Shown one piece after another: positions 28,794-38,221 of a stretch of DNA of 64,000 nucleotides. A program made the translations under genes and the position numbers. The DNA lies in assembly GCF_014851565.1 (NCBI RefSeq), contig NZ_JACVAA010000001.1, forward strand, positions 682,001-746,000. The letters run 5' to 3'. The notes beneath the pieces were generated by a model. The model was not told where the DNA came from. It did no database searches and worked only from the letters and a program-made list of their open reading frames with translations. This DNA is from Pseudomonas sp. PDM15. GTDB taxonomy: Bacteria; Pseudomonadota; Gammaproteobacteria; Pseudomonadales; Pseudomonadaceae. Each line of letters opens with the position of its first letter. Within the stretch, counting starts at the first letter, position 1.

Positions 28794-29057
28794 ATGTCGT
28801 CCTTTGCCGAAATGATCGAGAACATCACCCCCGAGATCTACCAGAGCCTCAAGTTGGCGGTGGAAATCGGCAAGTGGCCGGACGGCCGCAAGCTGACCCA
28901 GGAGCAGAAGGAGCTGTCGCTGCAGGCCATGATCGCCTGGGAAGTGCAGAACCTGCCCGAGGAAGAGCGCACCGGCTACATGGGCCCGCAGGAGTGCCAG
29001 TCCCACGCCGAGCCGATCCCCAACCTGCTGTTCAAATCCAACGACACCCTGCACTGA
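28794..29057 (+). CDS. DUF1315 (YeaC-like) protein
   Basis: 87-residue protein matching the YeaC/DUF1315 family: ITPEIYQSLKLAVEIGKWPDG, KELSLQAMIAWE, and a C-terminus with Cys and an EPI-type motif. Its function is unknown. Its stop codon overlaps the next ATG (TGATG), so it is coupled to the DUF2797 gene. Confidence 0.88.
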   Translation: MSSFAEMIENITPEIYQSLKLAVEIGKWPDGRKLTQEQKELSLQAMIAWEVQNLPEEERTGYMGPQECQSHAEPIPNLLFKSNDTLH

Positions 29058-29899
29058 TGACCCAGGCCATGAACGAGCTGGGCCGCGGTGCGCTGAGCAA
29101 GATGACCATCCGCCTGGGCGAGACGGCGCAATACGCCTTCCGCCTGGACGACACCGAGGTCCCGGTCAACCCGTTGCTGGGCAAGCGCATCCGCCTGGAG
29201 TTCCTCGGCGCGATCCATTGCAGCCACTGCGGGCGCAAGACCAAGAAGAGCTTCGCTCAGGGCTACTGCTATCCCTGTTTCACCAAGCTGGCCCAGTGCG
29301 ACAGCTGCATCATGAGCCCGGAAAAGTGCCACCACGAACAGGGCACCTGCCGGGAGCCGGGTTGGGGCGAGCAGTACTGCATGACCGATCATGTGGTGTA
29401 CCTGGCCAACTCCTCCGGGATCAAGGTCGGCATCACCCGCGCCACCCAACTGCCGACCCGCTGGCTGGACCAGGGCGCCAGCCAGGCGCTGCCGATCTTC
29501 CGTGTGGCTACCCGCCAGCAGTCCGGCTTCGTCGAAGACCTGCTGCGTACCCAGGTGGCGGACAAGACCAACTGGCGTGCCCTGCTCAAGGGCGATGCCG
29601 AACCCGTCGATCTGGCTGGCGTGCGCGAGCAGCTGATGAGCAGCTGCGCCGAAGGCATCGCTGCGCTGCAGCAGCGCTTCGGTCTGCAGGCGATCCAGCC
29701 GGTCAGCGATGTCGAGGTGCTGGAAATCCGCTACCCGGTCGACGCCTATCCGACCAAGGTCGCCAGCCATGATCTGGAAAAGACCCCGGTGGTGGAGGGT
29801 ATCCTCAAGGGCATCAAGGGCCAGTACCTGATTCTCGACACCGGCGTGATCAATCTGCGCAAATACACGGCCTACCAGGTCGCCGTACTCACCGAATAA
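29057..29899 (+). CDS. DUF2797 family protein with zinc ribbon and GIY-YIG-like segment
   Basis: 280-residue protein. A Cys-rich zinc-binding region comes first (CSHCGRKTKKSF, CYPCF, CDSCIMSPEKCHHEQG). A GIY-YIG-like segment follows (HVVYLANSSGIKVGITR with a later RW). This pairing is typical of DUF2797, suggesting nucleic-acid interaction, but no function is established. Translation is coupled to the YeaC-like gene. Confidence 0.82.
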   Translation: MTQAMNELGRGALSKMTIRLGETAQYAFRLDDTEVPVNPLLGKRIRLEFLGAIHCSHCGRKTKKSFAQGYCYPCFTKLAQCDSCIMSPEKCHHEQGTCREPGWGEQYCMTDHVVYLANSSGIKVGITRATQLPTRWLDQGASQALPIFRVATRQQSGFVEDLLRTQVADKTNWRALLKGDAEPVDLAGVREQLMSSCAEGIAALQQRFGLQAIQPVSDVEVLEIRYPVDAYPTKVASHDLEKTPVVEGILKGIKGQYLILDTGVINLRKYTAYQVAVLTE

Positions 29900-29913
29900 G
29901 AGGCCACAAGCCG

Positions 29914-32571
29914 ATGCGTACCGAACAGCCGAAAATGATCTACCTCAAGGACTATCAGGCGCCGGACTACCTGATCGACGAGACCCATCTGACCTTCGAG
30001 CTGTACGAGGACCACAGCCTGGTCCACGCGCAACTGGTGATGCGCCGCAACCCTGCGCTGAGCGCCGACTTGCCGCCGCTGATGCTGGACGGCCAGCAGC
30101 TGGAGCTGGTCCGCGTGGCCCTGGACGACCGCGAGCTTGCGGCCTCCGACTACCAGCTGAGCGACAGCCACCTGACCCTGCAGCCGACGCAAGAGCGCTT
30201 CGTCATCGACAGCACGGTGCGCATCCATCCGGAGAGCAACACCGCGCTGGAGGGCCTGTACAAGTCCAGCGGCATGTTCTGCACCCAGTGCGAAGCCGAG
30301 GGCTTCCGCAAGATCACCTACTACCTCGACCGCCCGGACGTGATGAGCAAGTTCACCACCACGCTCTCCGCCGAGCAGCACAGCTACCCGGTGCTGCTGT
30401 CCAACGGCAACCCGATCGCCAGCGGCAGCGAGGGTGATGGCCGCCACTGGGCGACCTGGGAGGACCCGTTCATGAAGCCGGCCTACCTGTTCGCCCTGGT
30501 CGCCGGTGACCTGTGGTGCGTGGAAGACACCTTCACCACCATGAGCGCCCGCGAAGTGACCCTGCGTATCTACGTCGAGCCGGAGAACATCGACAAGGTG
30601 CAGCACGCCATGGACAGCCTGAAGAAGTCGATGAAGTGGGACGAGGAGGTGTACGGTCGCGAGTACGACCTGGACATCTTCATGATCGTCGCAGTCAACG
30701 ACTTCAACATGGGCGCCATGGAGAACAAGGGCCTCAACATCTTCAATTCCAGCTGCGTGCTGGCCCGTGCCGAGACCGCCACCGATGCGGCGCACCAGCG
30801 CGTCGAGGCGGTGGTGGCTCACGAATACTTCCACAACTGGTCGGGCAATCGCGTGACCTGCCGCGACTGGTTCCAGCTGTCGCTCAAGGAAGGCTTCACC
30901 GTGTTCCGCGACGCCGAGTTCAGCGCCGACATGAACTCGCGTACGGTCAAGCGCATCGAGGACGTGGCCTACCTGCGTACCCACCAGTTCGCCGAGGACG
31001 CCGGCCCGATGGCCCACCCGGTGCGCCCGGATGCGTACATGGAGATCTCCAACTTCTACACCCTGACCATTTACGAGAAGGGTTCCGAAGTCCTGCGCAT
31101 GATCCACACCCTGCTGGGCGCCGAGACCTTCCGCAAGGGCTCCGACCTGTACTTTGCGCGCCACGACGGCCAGGCGGTGACCTGCGACGACTTCGTCAAG
31201 GCCATGGAAGACGCCAGCGGCGTCGACCTGACCCAGTTCAAGCGCTGGTACACCCAGGCCGGCACGCCGCGTCTGGAGGTCAGCGAGAGTTACGATGCAG
31301 CGGCCAACACCTATCGTCTGCAACTGCGGCAGAGCTGCCCGGCAACGCCGGGTCAGGCCGAGAAGCTGCCGTTCGTGATTCCGCTGGAGCTGGCCCTGCT
31401 CGACGCCCAGGGCCGCGAGCTGCCGCTGCAGCTGGTCGGCGAGGACAAGCCGGTCGGCCGCACCCGCGTGCTGCAGGTGACCCAGGCCGAGCAGGCCTTC
31501 ACCTTCGTCAATATCGAGGCCAAGCCGCTGCCGTCGCTGCTGCGCGGCTTCAGCGCGCCGGTCAAGCTGAGCTTCCCCTACAGCCGCGACCAGCTGATGT
31601 TCCTCATGCAGCACGACTCCGACGGCTTCAACCGCTGGGAGGCGGGCCAGCAGCTGTCCGTGCAGGTGCTGCAGGAGCTGATCGGTCAGCATCAGCGTGG
31701 CGAGACCCTGGTGCTGGACCAACGCCTGGTCACCGCCCTGCGCAGCGTGCTGGAGAACGAGTCGCTGGACCAGGCCATGGTCGCCGAGATGCTCTCGCTG
31801 CCGGGCGAGGCCTACCTCACCGAGATCGCCGAAGTAGCCGATGTCGACGCCATTCACGCCGCCCGCGAGTTCGCCCGCGCGCAGCTGGCCGAGGCACTGT
31901 TCGAGCCGCTATGGGCGCGCTACCAGGCCAATCGCGAGCTGTCGCGCAGCACGCCTTACGTGGCCGAATCCACCCACTTCGCTCGCCGCAGCCTGCAGAA
32001 CATCGCACTGTCCTACCTGATGCTGACCGGCAAGCCGGAAGTGCTGGCCGCGACCCTGGAGCAGTATGAGGCGTGCGACAACATGACCGAGCGCCTGACC
32101 GCGCTGGCGGTGCTGGTCAATTCGCCCTTCGAGACGGAGAAGACCAAGGCGCTGGAAGCCTTCGCCGAGCACTTCAAGGACAACGCCCTGGTCATGGACC
32201 AATGGTTCAGTGTGCAGGCCGGCAGCACTCTGCCGGGCGGCCTGGCGCGGGTGCAGGCGCTGATGCAGCATCCGGCTTTCACCATGAAGAACCCGAACAA
32301 GGTACGCGCGCTGATCGGTGCGTTCGCCGGGCAGAACCTGGTCAACTTCCACGCGGCCGACGGCAGCGGCTACCGTTTCCTGGCCGACCAGGTGATCAGC
32401 CTGAACGCCTCCAACCCGCAGATCGCCTCGCGCCAGTTGGGCCCGCTGACCCGCTGGCGCAAGTACGACTCGCAACGCCAGGCGCTGATGCGCGGTGAGC
32501 TGGAGCGCATCCTCGCCTCCGGTGAGCTGTCCAGCGACGTCTACGAAGTGGTCAGCAAGAGCCTGGCCTGA
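29914..32571 (+). CDS. pepN: Aminopeptidase N (M1 family)
   Basis: Cytoplasmic zinc aminopeptidase of 885 residues, the normal PepN length. The substrate N-terminus motif GAMEN is at 267-271. The zinc site HEYFHNW gives His303, Glu304 and His307, with the third ligand Glu further along in the LKEGFTVFRD segment. The ATG at 29914 is 14 nt after the DUF2797 stop. Confidence 0.96.
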   Translation: MRTEQPKMIYLKDYQAPDYLIDETHLTFELYEDHSLVHAQLVMRRNPALSADLPPLMLDGQQLELVRVALDDRELAASDYQLSDSHLTLQPTQERFVIDSTVRIHPESNTALEGLYKSSGMFCTQCEAEGFRKITYYLDRPDVMSKFTTTLSAEQHSYPVLLSNGNPIASGSEGDGRHWATWEDPFMKPAYLFALVAGDLWCVEDTFTTMSAREVTLRIYVEPENIDKVQHAMDSLKKSMKWDEEVYGREYDLDIFMIVAVNDFNMGAMENKGLNIFNSSCVLARAETATDAAHQRVEAVVAHEYFHNWSGNRVTCRDWFQLSLKEGFTVFRDAEFSADMNSRTVKRIEDVAYLRTHQFAEDAGPMAHPVRPDAYMEISNFYTLTIYEKGSEVLRMIHTLLGAETFRKGSDLYFARHDGQAVTCDDFVKAMEDASGVDLTQFKRWYTQAGTPRLEVSESYDAAANTYRLQLRQSCPATPGQAEKLPFVIPLELALLDAQGRELPLQLVGEDKPVGRTRVLQVTQAEQAFTFVNIEAKPLPSLLRGFSAPVKLSFPYSRDQLMFLMQHDSDGFNRWEAGQQLSVQVLQELIGQHQRGETLVLDQRLVTALRSVLENESLDQAMVAEMLSLPGEAYLTEIAEVADVDAIHAAREFARAQLAEALFEPLWARYQANRELSRSTPYVAESTHFARRSLQNIALSYLMLTGKPEVLAATLEQYEACDNMTERLTALAVLVNSPFETEKTKALEAFAEHFKDNALVMDQWFSVQAGSTLPGGLARVQALMQHPAFTMKNPNKVRALIGAFAGQNLVNFHAADGSGYRFLADQVISLNASNPQIASRQLGPLTRWRKYDSQRQALMRGELERILASGELSSDVYEVVSKSLA

Positions 32572-32580
32572 TCGACAGAT

Positions 32581-32612
32581 GGATGTTACCGAGCGCTTGC
32601 TCGGTAGCATCC
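32581..32612 (+). terminator. Hairpin after pepN
   Basis: TACCGAGC/GCTCGGTA with a GCTT loop, extended below by GGATG/CATCC to about 14 pairs with one wobble. It starts 9 bp after the pepN stop. The T-tract is poor, but the stem is strong. Confidence 0.65.
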
Positions 32613-32914
32613 GCTGTTACCGCGCTGTTTCCTTTTCTCCTGGTCAGTTTTTACTGATCGCCAAAGCCCCGTCGCAGACGCTTTCGCCGCGAAAAGGTGA
32701 GCGAAATCACAAGGTTAGATAGCGCCAGTCGGGCGACAAATTGAGACATCCACAGGCGACATTGGCCATATTTGGGACTGGCGTACCTGCTATCGAAAAA
32801 CTCTCTGTGAAACGGGCCCCTTGGTATCGATCTTGAATAGTCCCGCGTCGGCCGAGAGCCGGGCGCGCCCGGCAAGTCGGACATAACAAGAACAATCGAT
32901 CCATGGAGTTGCCG
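32613..32914. promoter_or_regulatory. Upstream region of the DUF1302 operon
   Basis: Non-coding interval of about 300 bp between the pepN hairpin and the DUF1302 start. It should contain the promoter of the envelope module. I see no reliable -35/-10 or -24/-12 pair, no long dyad and no open frame worth calling. The GGAG at 32905-32908 is the ribosome site for the ATG at 32915. Confidence 0.35.
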
Positions 32915-34846
32915 ATGGCCATCCCCTTGCGCAAGTCGTCCCTTTGTCTCGCTCCCGCCAAGGCGGGTTTCGCCCTCGCCGGCCTCATTCCGCTGCTGCT
33001 GGCCGTGCCGGCCCACGCCGTCGAGTTCAGCTTCGTCGATGGTGAAGTGACCGGCTCGCTGGATACCACCCTGTCCTACGGTCAGCTGTACCGGGTGCAG
33101 GGCCAGGACAAGACCAACGACGACACCAACGGCAACGACGGTAACCGCAACTTCGACACCGGCCTGGTTTCCGAAGTGTTCAAGGTCACCTCGGATCTTG
33201 AGGCCAATTACCAGAACTACGGCATGTTCGTGCGTGGCACCGCCTTCTATGACACCCAGATCATGGACAAGCGCAACGACAACGACGATTTCCGTCCGAG
33301 CCAGAGCTACCCGAACAACGACCATTTCACCGACGAGACCCGCCGTAACGCCGGCAACAGCGCCGAGATACTCGACGCCTATGTCTATGGCAACTGGGAC
33401 GTCGGCACCATGCCGCTCACCGTGAAGGTCGGCCGCCAGGTGTTCAACTGGGGCGAGGGCATCTTCTATCGCGGCGGCATCAACACCACCAACCCGATCG
33501 ATGCCGCCAAGTTCCGCCTGCCGGGCTCCGAGCTGAAGGAGGTGCTGGTTCCGGTTGAGGCCTTCAACTTCAACATCGGCCTGACCGACAACCTGTCGCT
33601 GGAAAGCTTCTACCAGTGGAACTGGAAGGAGTCGGCCATCGATCCGGCCGGTACCTTCTTCTCCGAGACCGACCTGTTCGCCGAAGGCGGCAACACGGCC
33701 TACACCCGCTATGACAACCCGCTGTTGCCTATCGTGATGTCCGGCTACCAGAGCGCGTTGGGCGCAGGCCTGGTCGGCAACGGCCCCTTCGGTCCTAACG
33801 CCTACCTGGACCCGCAGTACAACGTGTTCAAGGTGGCCAACGTCGGCAGCGATATCAACGCCAAGAACGACGGTCAATACGGCTTCGCCCTGCGCTACGT
33901 GGCCGAGGAGTTGAACCTCACCGAGTTCGGCTTCTACTACATCAACTACCACGCCAAGGAGCCGCAGATCGCGGTGGACCTGAGCCACTACGAGGGCGTC
34001 GACCTGGCTGCGCTGGAGGCCTTGCAGGGCGCAGCGCTGGCCCCTGCCGTGGCGACTCTGGATGCCGCCAGCAACGCCGTCGCCCGTCGCGAGTACGTGG
34101 AAGACATCCGCGTCTACGGTTTCAGCTTCAACACCACCATCGGCGAGGCCTCGGTATTCGGCGAGATCGCCTACCGACCGAACCTGCCGGTGGGTATCAG
34201 CGCCACCAACGACCTGCTCGGCGATCTGCTGGGCCAGGGCTTCTTCGGTCAGACCAATATCTATGACGGCAACGTCGCCGGCGACCAGGCCTGCGCGGAC
34301 ATTTCCGGCAAGCAGCTGTGCCGTGGTCCGATGTTCCACAACTATGAGCGCATCGAGGCGTTCAACCTTTCCCTCGGCACCATCTACAACTTCGGCCCGG
34401 CGATCAGCTTCGACTCGCTGATGGGCGTGGCGGAGATTGCCTCAGAGCACGCTCGCGCCAGCAGCCTGACCTACACCGGCTATGACGGCAGCGAGCGTGG
34501 CTTCGCCGGTCGCCCGAACGGCGCCTATGTGTCCGGTTACGACGACGAGGATCAGATCAGCCGCGACGCCTACGGCTATACCCTGGCCCTGTCCGGCACC
34601 TGGAACGACGTCTACGCGGGTGTCAACCTGTCACCCTTCACCGTGTTCAAGCACAACTTCCAGGGCAACTCGCACCAGACCGGCAACTTCGTCGAGGGGG
34701 CCATGGCCTACTCGGTCGGCCTGCGCGCCAGCTACCTGAACAGCCTGGAAGCCGAAGTGCAGTACACCGAGTACTACGGCGGCGGGCAGAACAACAGCGG
34801 TCGCGATCGCGACAACCTGGGCGTCAACCTCAAGTATTCCTTCTGA
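32915..34846 (+). CDS. DUF1302 outer-membrane protein
   Basis: 643-residue exported protein. A signal peptide (FALAGLIPLLLAVPAHA) is followed by a barrel-like alternation of short aromatic strands to a C-terminal Phe (LGVNLKYSF), the usual outer-membrane signature. VKVGRQVFNWGEGIF and GGINTTNPIDA are DUF1302 hallmarks. The ATG at 32915 is preferred over the one at 32903 because GGAG sits 6 nt before it. DUF1302 and DUF1329 genes recur side by side in Pseudomonas near RND exporters; a role in handling hydrophobic or ester substrates is inferred. Confidence 0.83.
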   Translation: MAIPLRKSSLCLAPAKAGFALAGLIPLLLAVPAHAVEFSFVDGEVTGSLDTTLSYGQLYRVQGQDKTNDDTNGNDGNRNFDTGLVSEVFKVTSDLEANYQNYGMFVRGTAFYDTQIMDKRNDNDDFRPSQSYPNNDHFTDETRRNAGNSAEILDAYVYGNWDVGTMPLTVKVGRQVFNWGEGIFYRGGINTTNPIDAAKFRLPGSELKEVLVPVEAFNFNIGLTDNLSLESFYQWNWKESAIDPAGTFFSETDLFAEGGNTAYTRYDNPLLPIVMSGYQSALGAGLVGNGPFGPNAYLDPQYNVFKVANVGSDINAKNDGQYGFALRYVAEELNLTEFGFYYINYHAKEPQIAVDLSHYEGVDLAALEALQGAALAPAVATLDAASNAVARREYVEDIRVYGFSFNTTIGEASVFGEIAYRPNLPVGISATNDLLGDLLGQGFFGQTNIYDGNVAGDQACADISGKQLCRGPMFHNYERIEAFNLSLGTIYNFGPAISFDSLMGVAEIASEHARASSLTYTGYDGSERGFAGRPNGAYVSGYDDEDQISRDAYGYTLALSGTWNDVYAGVNLSPFTVFKHNFQGNSHQTGNFVEGAMAYSVGLRASYLNSLEAEVQYTEYYGGGQNNSGRDRDNLGVNLKYSF

Positions 34847-34904
34847 AGCAGAACCACAGGGCAGGGCGGCCAGGCCGCCCGGCTCGCTAGTACGGAGAAC
34901 CACC

Positions 34905-36275
34905 ATGTTGATGAAACACACGCTGATGGGCGCCGCAGTTGCCCTCGCGCTTTCCGCCGGCAGCGCCCTGGCCGCCGTTTCCGCGTCCGAAGCGGCCAAG
35001 CTGGGCACCACGCTCACCCCCTTCGGTGCTGAGAAGGCCGGCAATGCCGACGGCAGCATTCCCGAGTGGACCGGCGGTATCACTCAGGCCCCCGCTGGCT
35101 ACAAGGGTTCCGGTCAGCATCACGTCGATCCGTTCCCGGACGACAAGCCGCTGTTCACCATTACCAAGGCCAATCTGGACCAGTACAAGGACAAGCTGAG
35201 CGCGGGCCAGATCGCCCTGTTCAACTCCTACCCTGAGACCTTCCAGATGCCGGTGTACCAGAGCCGTCGCTCGGGCTCGGCGCCGCAGTGGATCTACGAC
35301 AACAGCATCAAGAACGCCACCACTGCGAAGCTGGTGGAGGGCGGCAACGGCTTCGCCGACGCCTATGGTGGTGTGCCGTTCCCGATCCCGCAGGACGGCG
35401 TCGAGGCGCTGTGGAACCACATCGTGCGCTATCGTGGCACCTACATCACCCGCCGTTCGGTGGAGGCAGCGGTGCAGCGCACCGGCGCCTATTCGCCGGT
35501 GGTGTCCGAGGTCGAGGCGCTGTTCCGCTACTACGATCCGAAGGGCAGCTACGGCGACCTGAACAACATCCTGTTCTACTACCTGAACTTCACCAAGAGT
35601 CCGGCTCGCCTGGCCGGCGGCGCCGCACTGGTCCACGAGACCCTCGATCAGGTCAAGGAACAGCGTCAGGCCTGGGCCTACGCCGCCGGCCAGCGCCGTG
35701 TGCGTCGTGCGCCGAACCTGGCCTACGACACGCCGATCGCCGCCTCCGAAGGTCTGCGCACCGCCGACGACACCGACATGTTCAACGGCTCCCCGGATCG
35801 TTACGACTGGAAGCTGGTGGGCAAGAAGGAGATGTACATCCCGTACAACAACTACCGCATCGCCGCTGCCGGGGTGAAATACGACGACGTGCTGAAGGTC
35901 GGCCACGTCAATCCGGAGCTGACCCGCAACGAGCTGCACCGCGTCTGGGTTGTGGAGGGCACGCTGAAGCCGGGCGCCCGCCACGTGTACGGCAAGCGCA
36001 CCCTGTTCCTCGACGAGGACAGCTGGCAGGCCGCGGTAGTGGACCAGTACGACACCCGTGGCGAGCTGTGGCGCGTGTCCATCGCCTATCTGAAGAACTA
36101 CTACGACCTGCCCACCACCTGGTCGGCCATGGAGGCCTTCCACGACCTGCAAAGCCGTCGCTACTACGTGCAGAACCTGGACAGCGAAGAGCCGACCACC
36201 GCCAACTTCAGCAAGGCGATTCCGGCCGAGAGCGAGTTCACTCCGTCTGCCCTGCGTCGTCGCGGTACTCGCTAA
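34905..36275 (+). CDS. DUF1329 exported protein, copy 1
   Basis: 456-residue periplasmic or outer-membrane-associated protein with a signal peptide (VALALSAGSALA). The core carries EWTGGITQAP, GVEALWNHIVRYRGTY and PYNNYRI blocks characteristic of DUF1329, which is related to the LolA/LolB lipoprotein-carrier fold. It follows the DUF1302 gene by 58 nt and precedes a close paralogue. Confidence 0.84.
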   Translation: MLMKHTLMGAAVALALSAGSALAAVSASEAAKLGTTLTPFGAEKAGNADGSIPEWTGGITQAPAGYKGSGQHHVDPFPDDKPLFTITKANLDQYKDKLSAGQIALFNSYPETFQMPVYQSRRSGSAPQWIYDNSIKNATTAKLVEGGNGFADAYGGVPFPIPQDGVEALWNHIVRYRGTYITRRSVEAAVQRTGAYSPVVSEVEALFRYYDPKGSYGDLNNILFYYLNFTKSPARLAGGAALVHETLDQVKEQRQAWAYAAGQRRVRRAPNLAYDTPIAASEGLRTADDTDMFNGSPDRYDWKLVGKKEMYIPYNNYRIAAAGVKYDDVLKVGHVNPELTRNELHRVWVVEGTLKPGARHVYGKRTLFLDEDSWQAAVVDQYDTRGELWRVSIAYLKNYYDLPTTWSAMEAFHDLQSRRYYVQNLDSEEPTTANFSKAIPAESEFTPSALRRRGTR

Positions 36276-36669
36276 GCCGCAGCAAGGCGGAGGCCGGCCT
36301 CCGCCGTTCACCCAGTTCTTCTCCCGCCGCTTGTTCGAGTGGCTTTTGCGACCCGGTCTGCGGCCGGGTCGACATTTTTTCGTCTGACCTTTCGGCCTGT
36401 TTCGGACCTCTCGGTCGCTGCCTCCGTGCGTGCGCTGCTGCGCGCTTTTGCCCGGGTGTATCTGCTTAACTGCCGCGCGATCTAGCTGGCATCCGGCCAT
36501 CTCGATTATCGGTCATCACCTGCAATGCCTGAATCGCTCGCGCCGGTAGTCCGCGCGCCAGGCATTGCTGCAGGCTTTCCGGAAAGGATGCGGGCTTCCG
36601 GCAACACCCTGGTGGTGGTGCTTAAAGCTGGTCAGCCATGCCTGACCTGAACGAGTGGAGCAAACAAGA
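36276..36669. other. 394-bp gap between the two DUF1329 genes
   Basis: A perfect 20-bp palindrome (GGCGGAGGCC then GGCCTCCGCC, 36286-36305) lies just after the first copy and is followed by a pyrimidine-rich stretch, so it may be a terminator or attenuator. A second dyad, GCAATGCCTG (36522-36531) with CAGGCATTGC (36559-36568), precedes the second copy. No gene was found. Confidence 0.45.
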
Positions 36670-38031
36670 ATGTTGAAAGGACTGTTCGCGACCGGGCTGC
36701 TGCTGTGCCTGTCGAATGCCGCCCTGGCGGCGGTGAGCGCCGACGAGGCCGTCAAGCTGGGCGTCAGCCTGACCCCGCTGGGTGGCGACAAGGCGGCCAA
36801 TGCGGCCGGCACCATTCCTGCCTGGAGCGGCGGTATCACCCAGGCCCCGGCGGGTTATGCCGGCCCCGGCCATCATCATGTCGATCCGTTCCAGGGCGAC
36901 AAGCCACTATTCACCATCAGCAAGGCCAACCTGGAGCAGTACAAGGACAACCTGACGCCGGGCCAGTTGGCCCTGTTCAAGTCCTATCCGGACAGCTTCC
37001 AGATGCCGGTCTACCAGACCCGGCGCACTGCTTCCGCACCCCAGTGGGTATACGACAACACCCGCCGCAACGCGGAGAAGGCGCGTCTGCTGGAAGGTGG
37101 CAACGGCTTCGCCGAGGCCTTCGGCGGCATTCCCTTCCCGATTCCGCAAAGCGGTGTCGAGGCTCTGTGGAATCACGTCGCCCGCTATCGCGGCACCTAT
37201 GCGGTGCGTCAGTCCTCGGACGCCAGCGTGCAGCGCAATGGCAGCTATGCCCTGGTCACCACGCACCAGGAGGCGCTGTTCAACTATTACCAACAGGGCG
37301 GCTCTGCCGAGCAGCTGGACAACATGCTGTTCTACTACATGGCCGTGACCAAGGCGCCGGCCCGTCTGGCCGGCGGCGCGCTGCTGGTGCACGAGACGCT
37401 GGATCAGGTGGAGCAGGCTCGCCAGGCCTGGGGCTACGCCGCCGGCCAGCGCCGCGTGCGCCGCGCGCCCAATGTCGCCTACGACACGCCGCTGACCACC
37501 GCCGACAACCTGATGACCGCCGACGACAAGGACATGTTCAACGGCGCGCCGGACCGCTATGAGTGGAAGCTACTGGGCAAGCGGGAGATCTACATCCCCT
37601 ACAACAACTACCGCATCTCCAGTCCGGACGTCAGCTACGACCAGCTGATCAAGCCCGGCCACCTCGATCCGCAGTTCACCCGTCACGAGCTGCACCGGGT
37701 GTGGGTGGTTGAGGGAACGCTCAAGCCCGGCGCCCGGCATATCTATGCCAAGCGCACCCTGTACCTCGACGAGGACAGCTGGCAGGTGGCGATAGCCGAC
37801 CAGTACGACAGCCGCGGCGAGCTGTGGCGGGTCTCCATCGCCTACCTGAAGAACTACTACGAGCTGCCCACCACCTGGTCGGCGCTGGATGTGTTCCACG
37901 ACCTGCAGTCCGGCCGCTACTACGTGCAGAACCTCGACAACGAGGAGCAGGGCACCAGTGACTTCAGCCAGCCGTTGCCCGAGTCCAACCATTTCTCGGT
38001 GGCGACCCTGCGCCGAGTCGGGACCCGCTGA
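36670..38031 (+). CDS. DUF1329 exported protein, copy 2
   Basis: 453-residue paralogue of the preceding DUF1329 protein and collinear with it throughout, for example in SGGITQAPAGY, YAAGQRRVRRAPN and SIAYLKNYYELPTTWSA. It has its own signal peptide (LFATGLLLCLSNAALA). The ATG at 36670 is preferred over an upstream GTG. The pair is a tandem duplication with divergence mostly at the ends. Confidence 0.84.
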   Translation: MLKGLFATGLLLCLSNAALAAVSADEAVKLGVSLTPLGGDKAANAAGTIPAWSGGITQAPAGYAGPGHHHVDPFQGDKPLFTISKANLEQYKDNLTPGQLALFKSYPDSFQMPVYQTRRTASAPQWVYDNTRRNAEKARLLEGGNGFAEAFGGIPFPIPQSGVEALWNHVARYRGTYAVRQSSDASVQRNGSYALVTTHQEALFNYYQQGGSAEQLDNMLFYYMAVTKAPARLAGGALLVHETLDQVEQARQAWGYAAGQRRVRRAPNVAYDTPLTTADNLMTADDKDMFNGAPDRYEWKLLGKREIYIPYNNYRISSPDVSYDQLIKPGHLDPQFTRHELHRVWVVEGTLKPGARHIYAKRTLYLDEDSWQVAIADQYDSRGELWRVSIAYLKNYYELPTTWSALDVFHDLQSGRYYVQNLDNEEQGTSDFSQPLPESNHFSVATLRRVGTR

Positions 38032-38053
38032 GTTAACAGAGACGTGAAGGCAA

Positions 38054-38081
38054 AAGGCCGCTAGAGTGCTAGCGGCCTTTT
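38054..38081 (+). terminator. Terminator after DUF1329 copy 2
   Basis: Perfect 11-bp stem AAGGCCGCTAG/CTAGCGGCCTT with an AGTG-type loop, followed by TTTACT. The YCF48-like and RND genes beyond it therefore probably have their own promoter. Confidence 0.8.
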
Positions 38082-38221
38082 ACTCTGTGGCGATTCTCGG
38101 CGATTCGGCGCTTAACAAAACATAACGTCACGCCGATTGTCAGGTTTTTCCAAAGCCGTATAGCATGAGCCCGCCTGATAAAGGGCAATGAACCCACCTA
38201 TAAGAATAAAGGGGGAAATAT

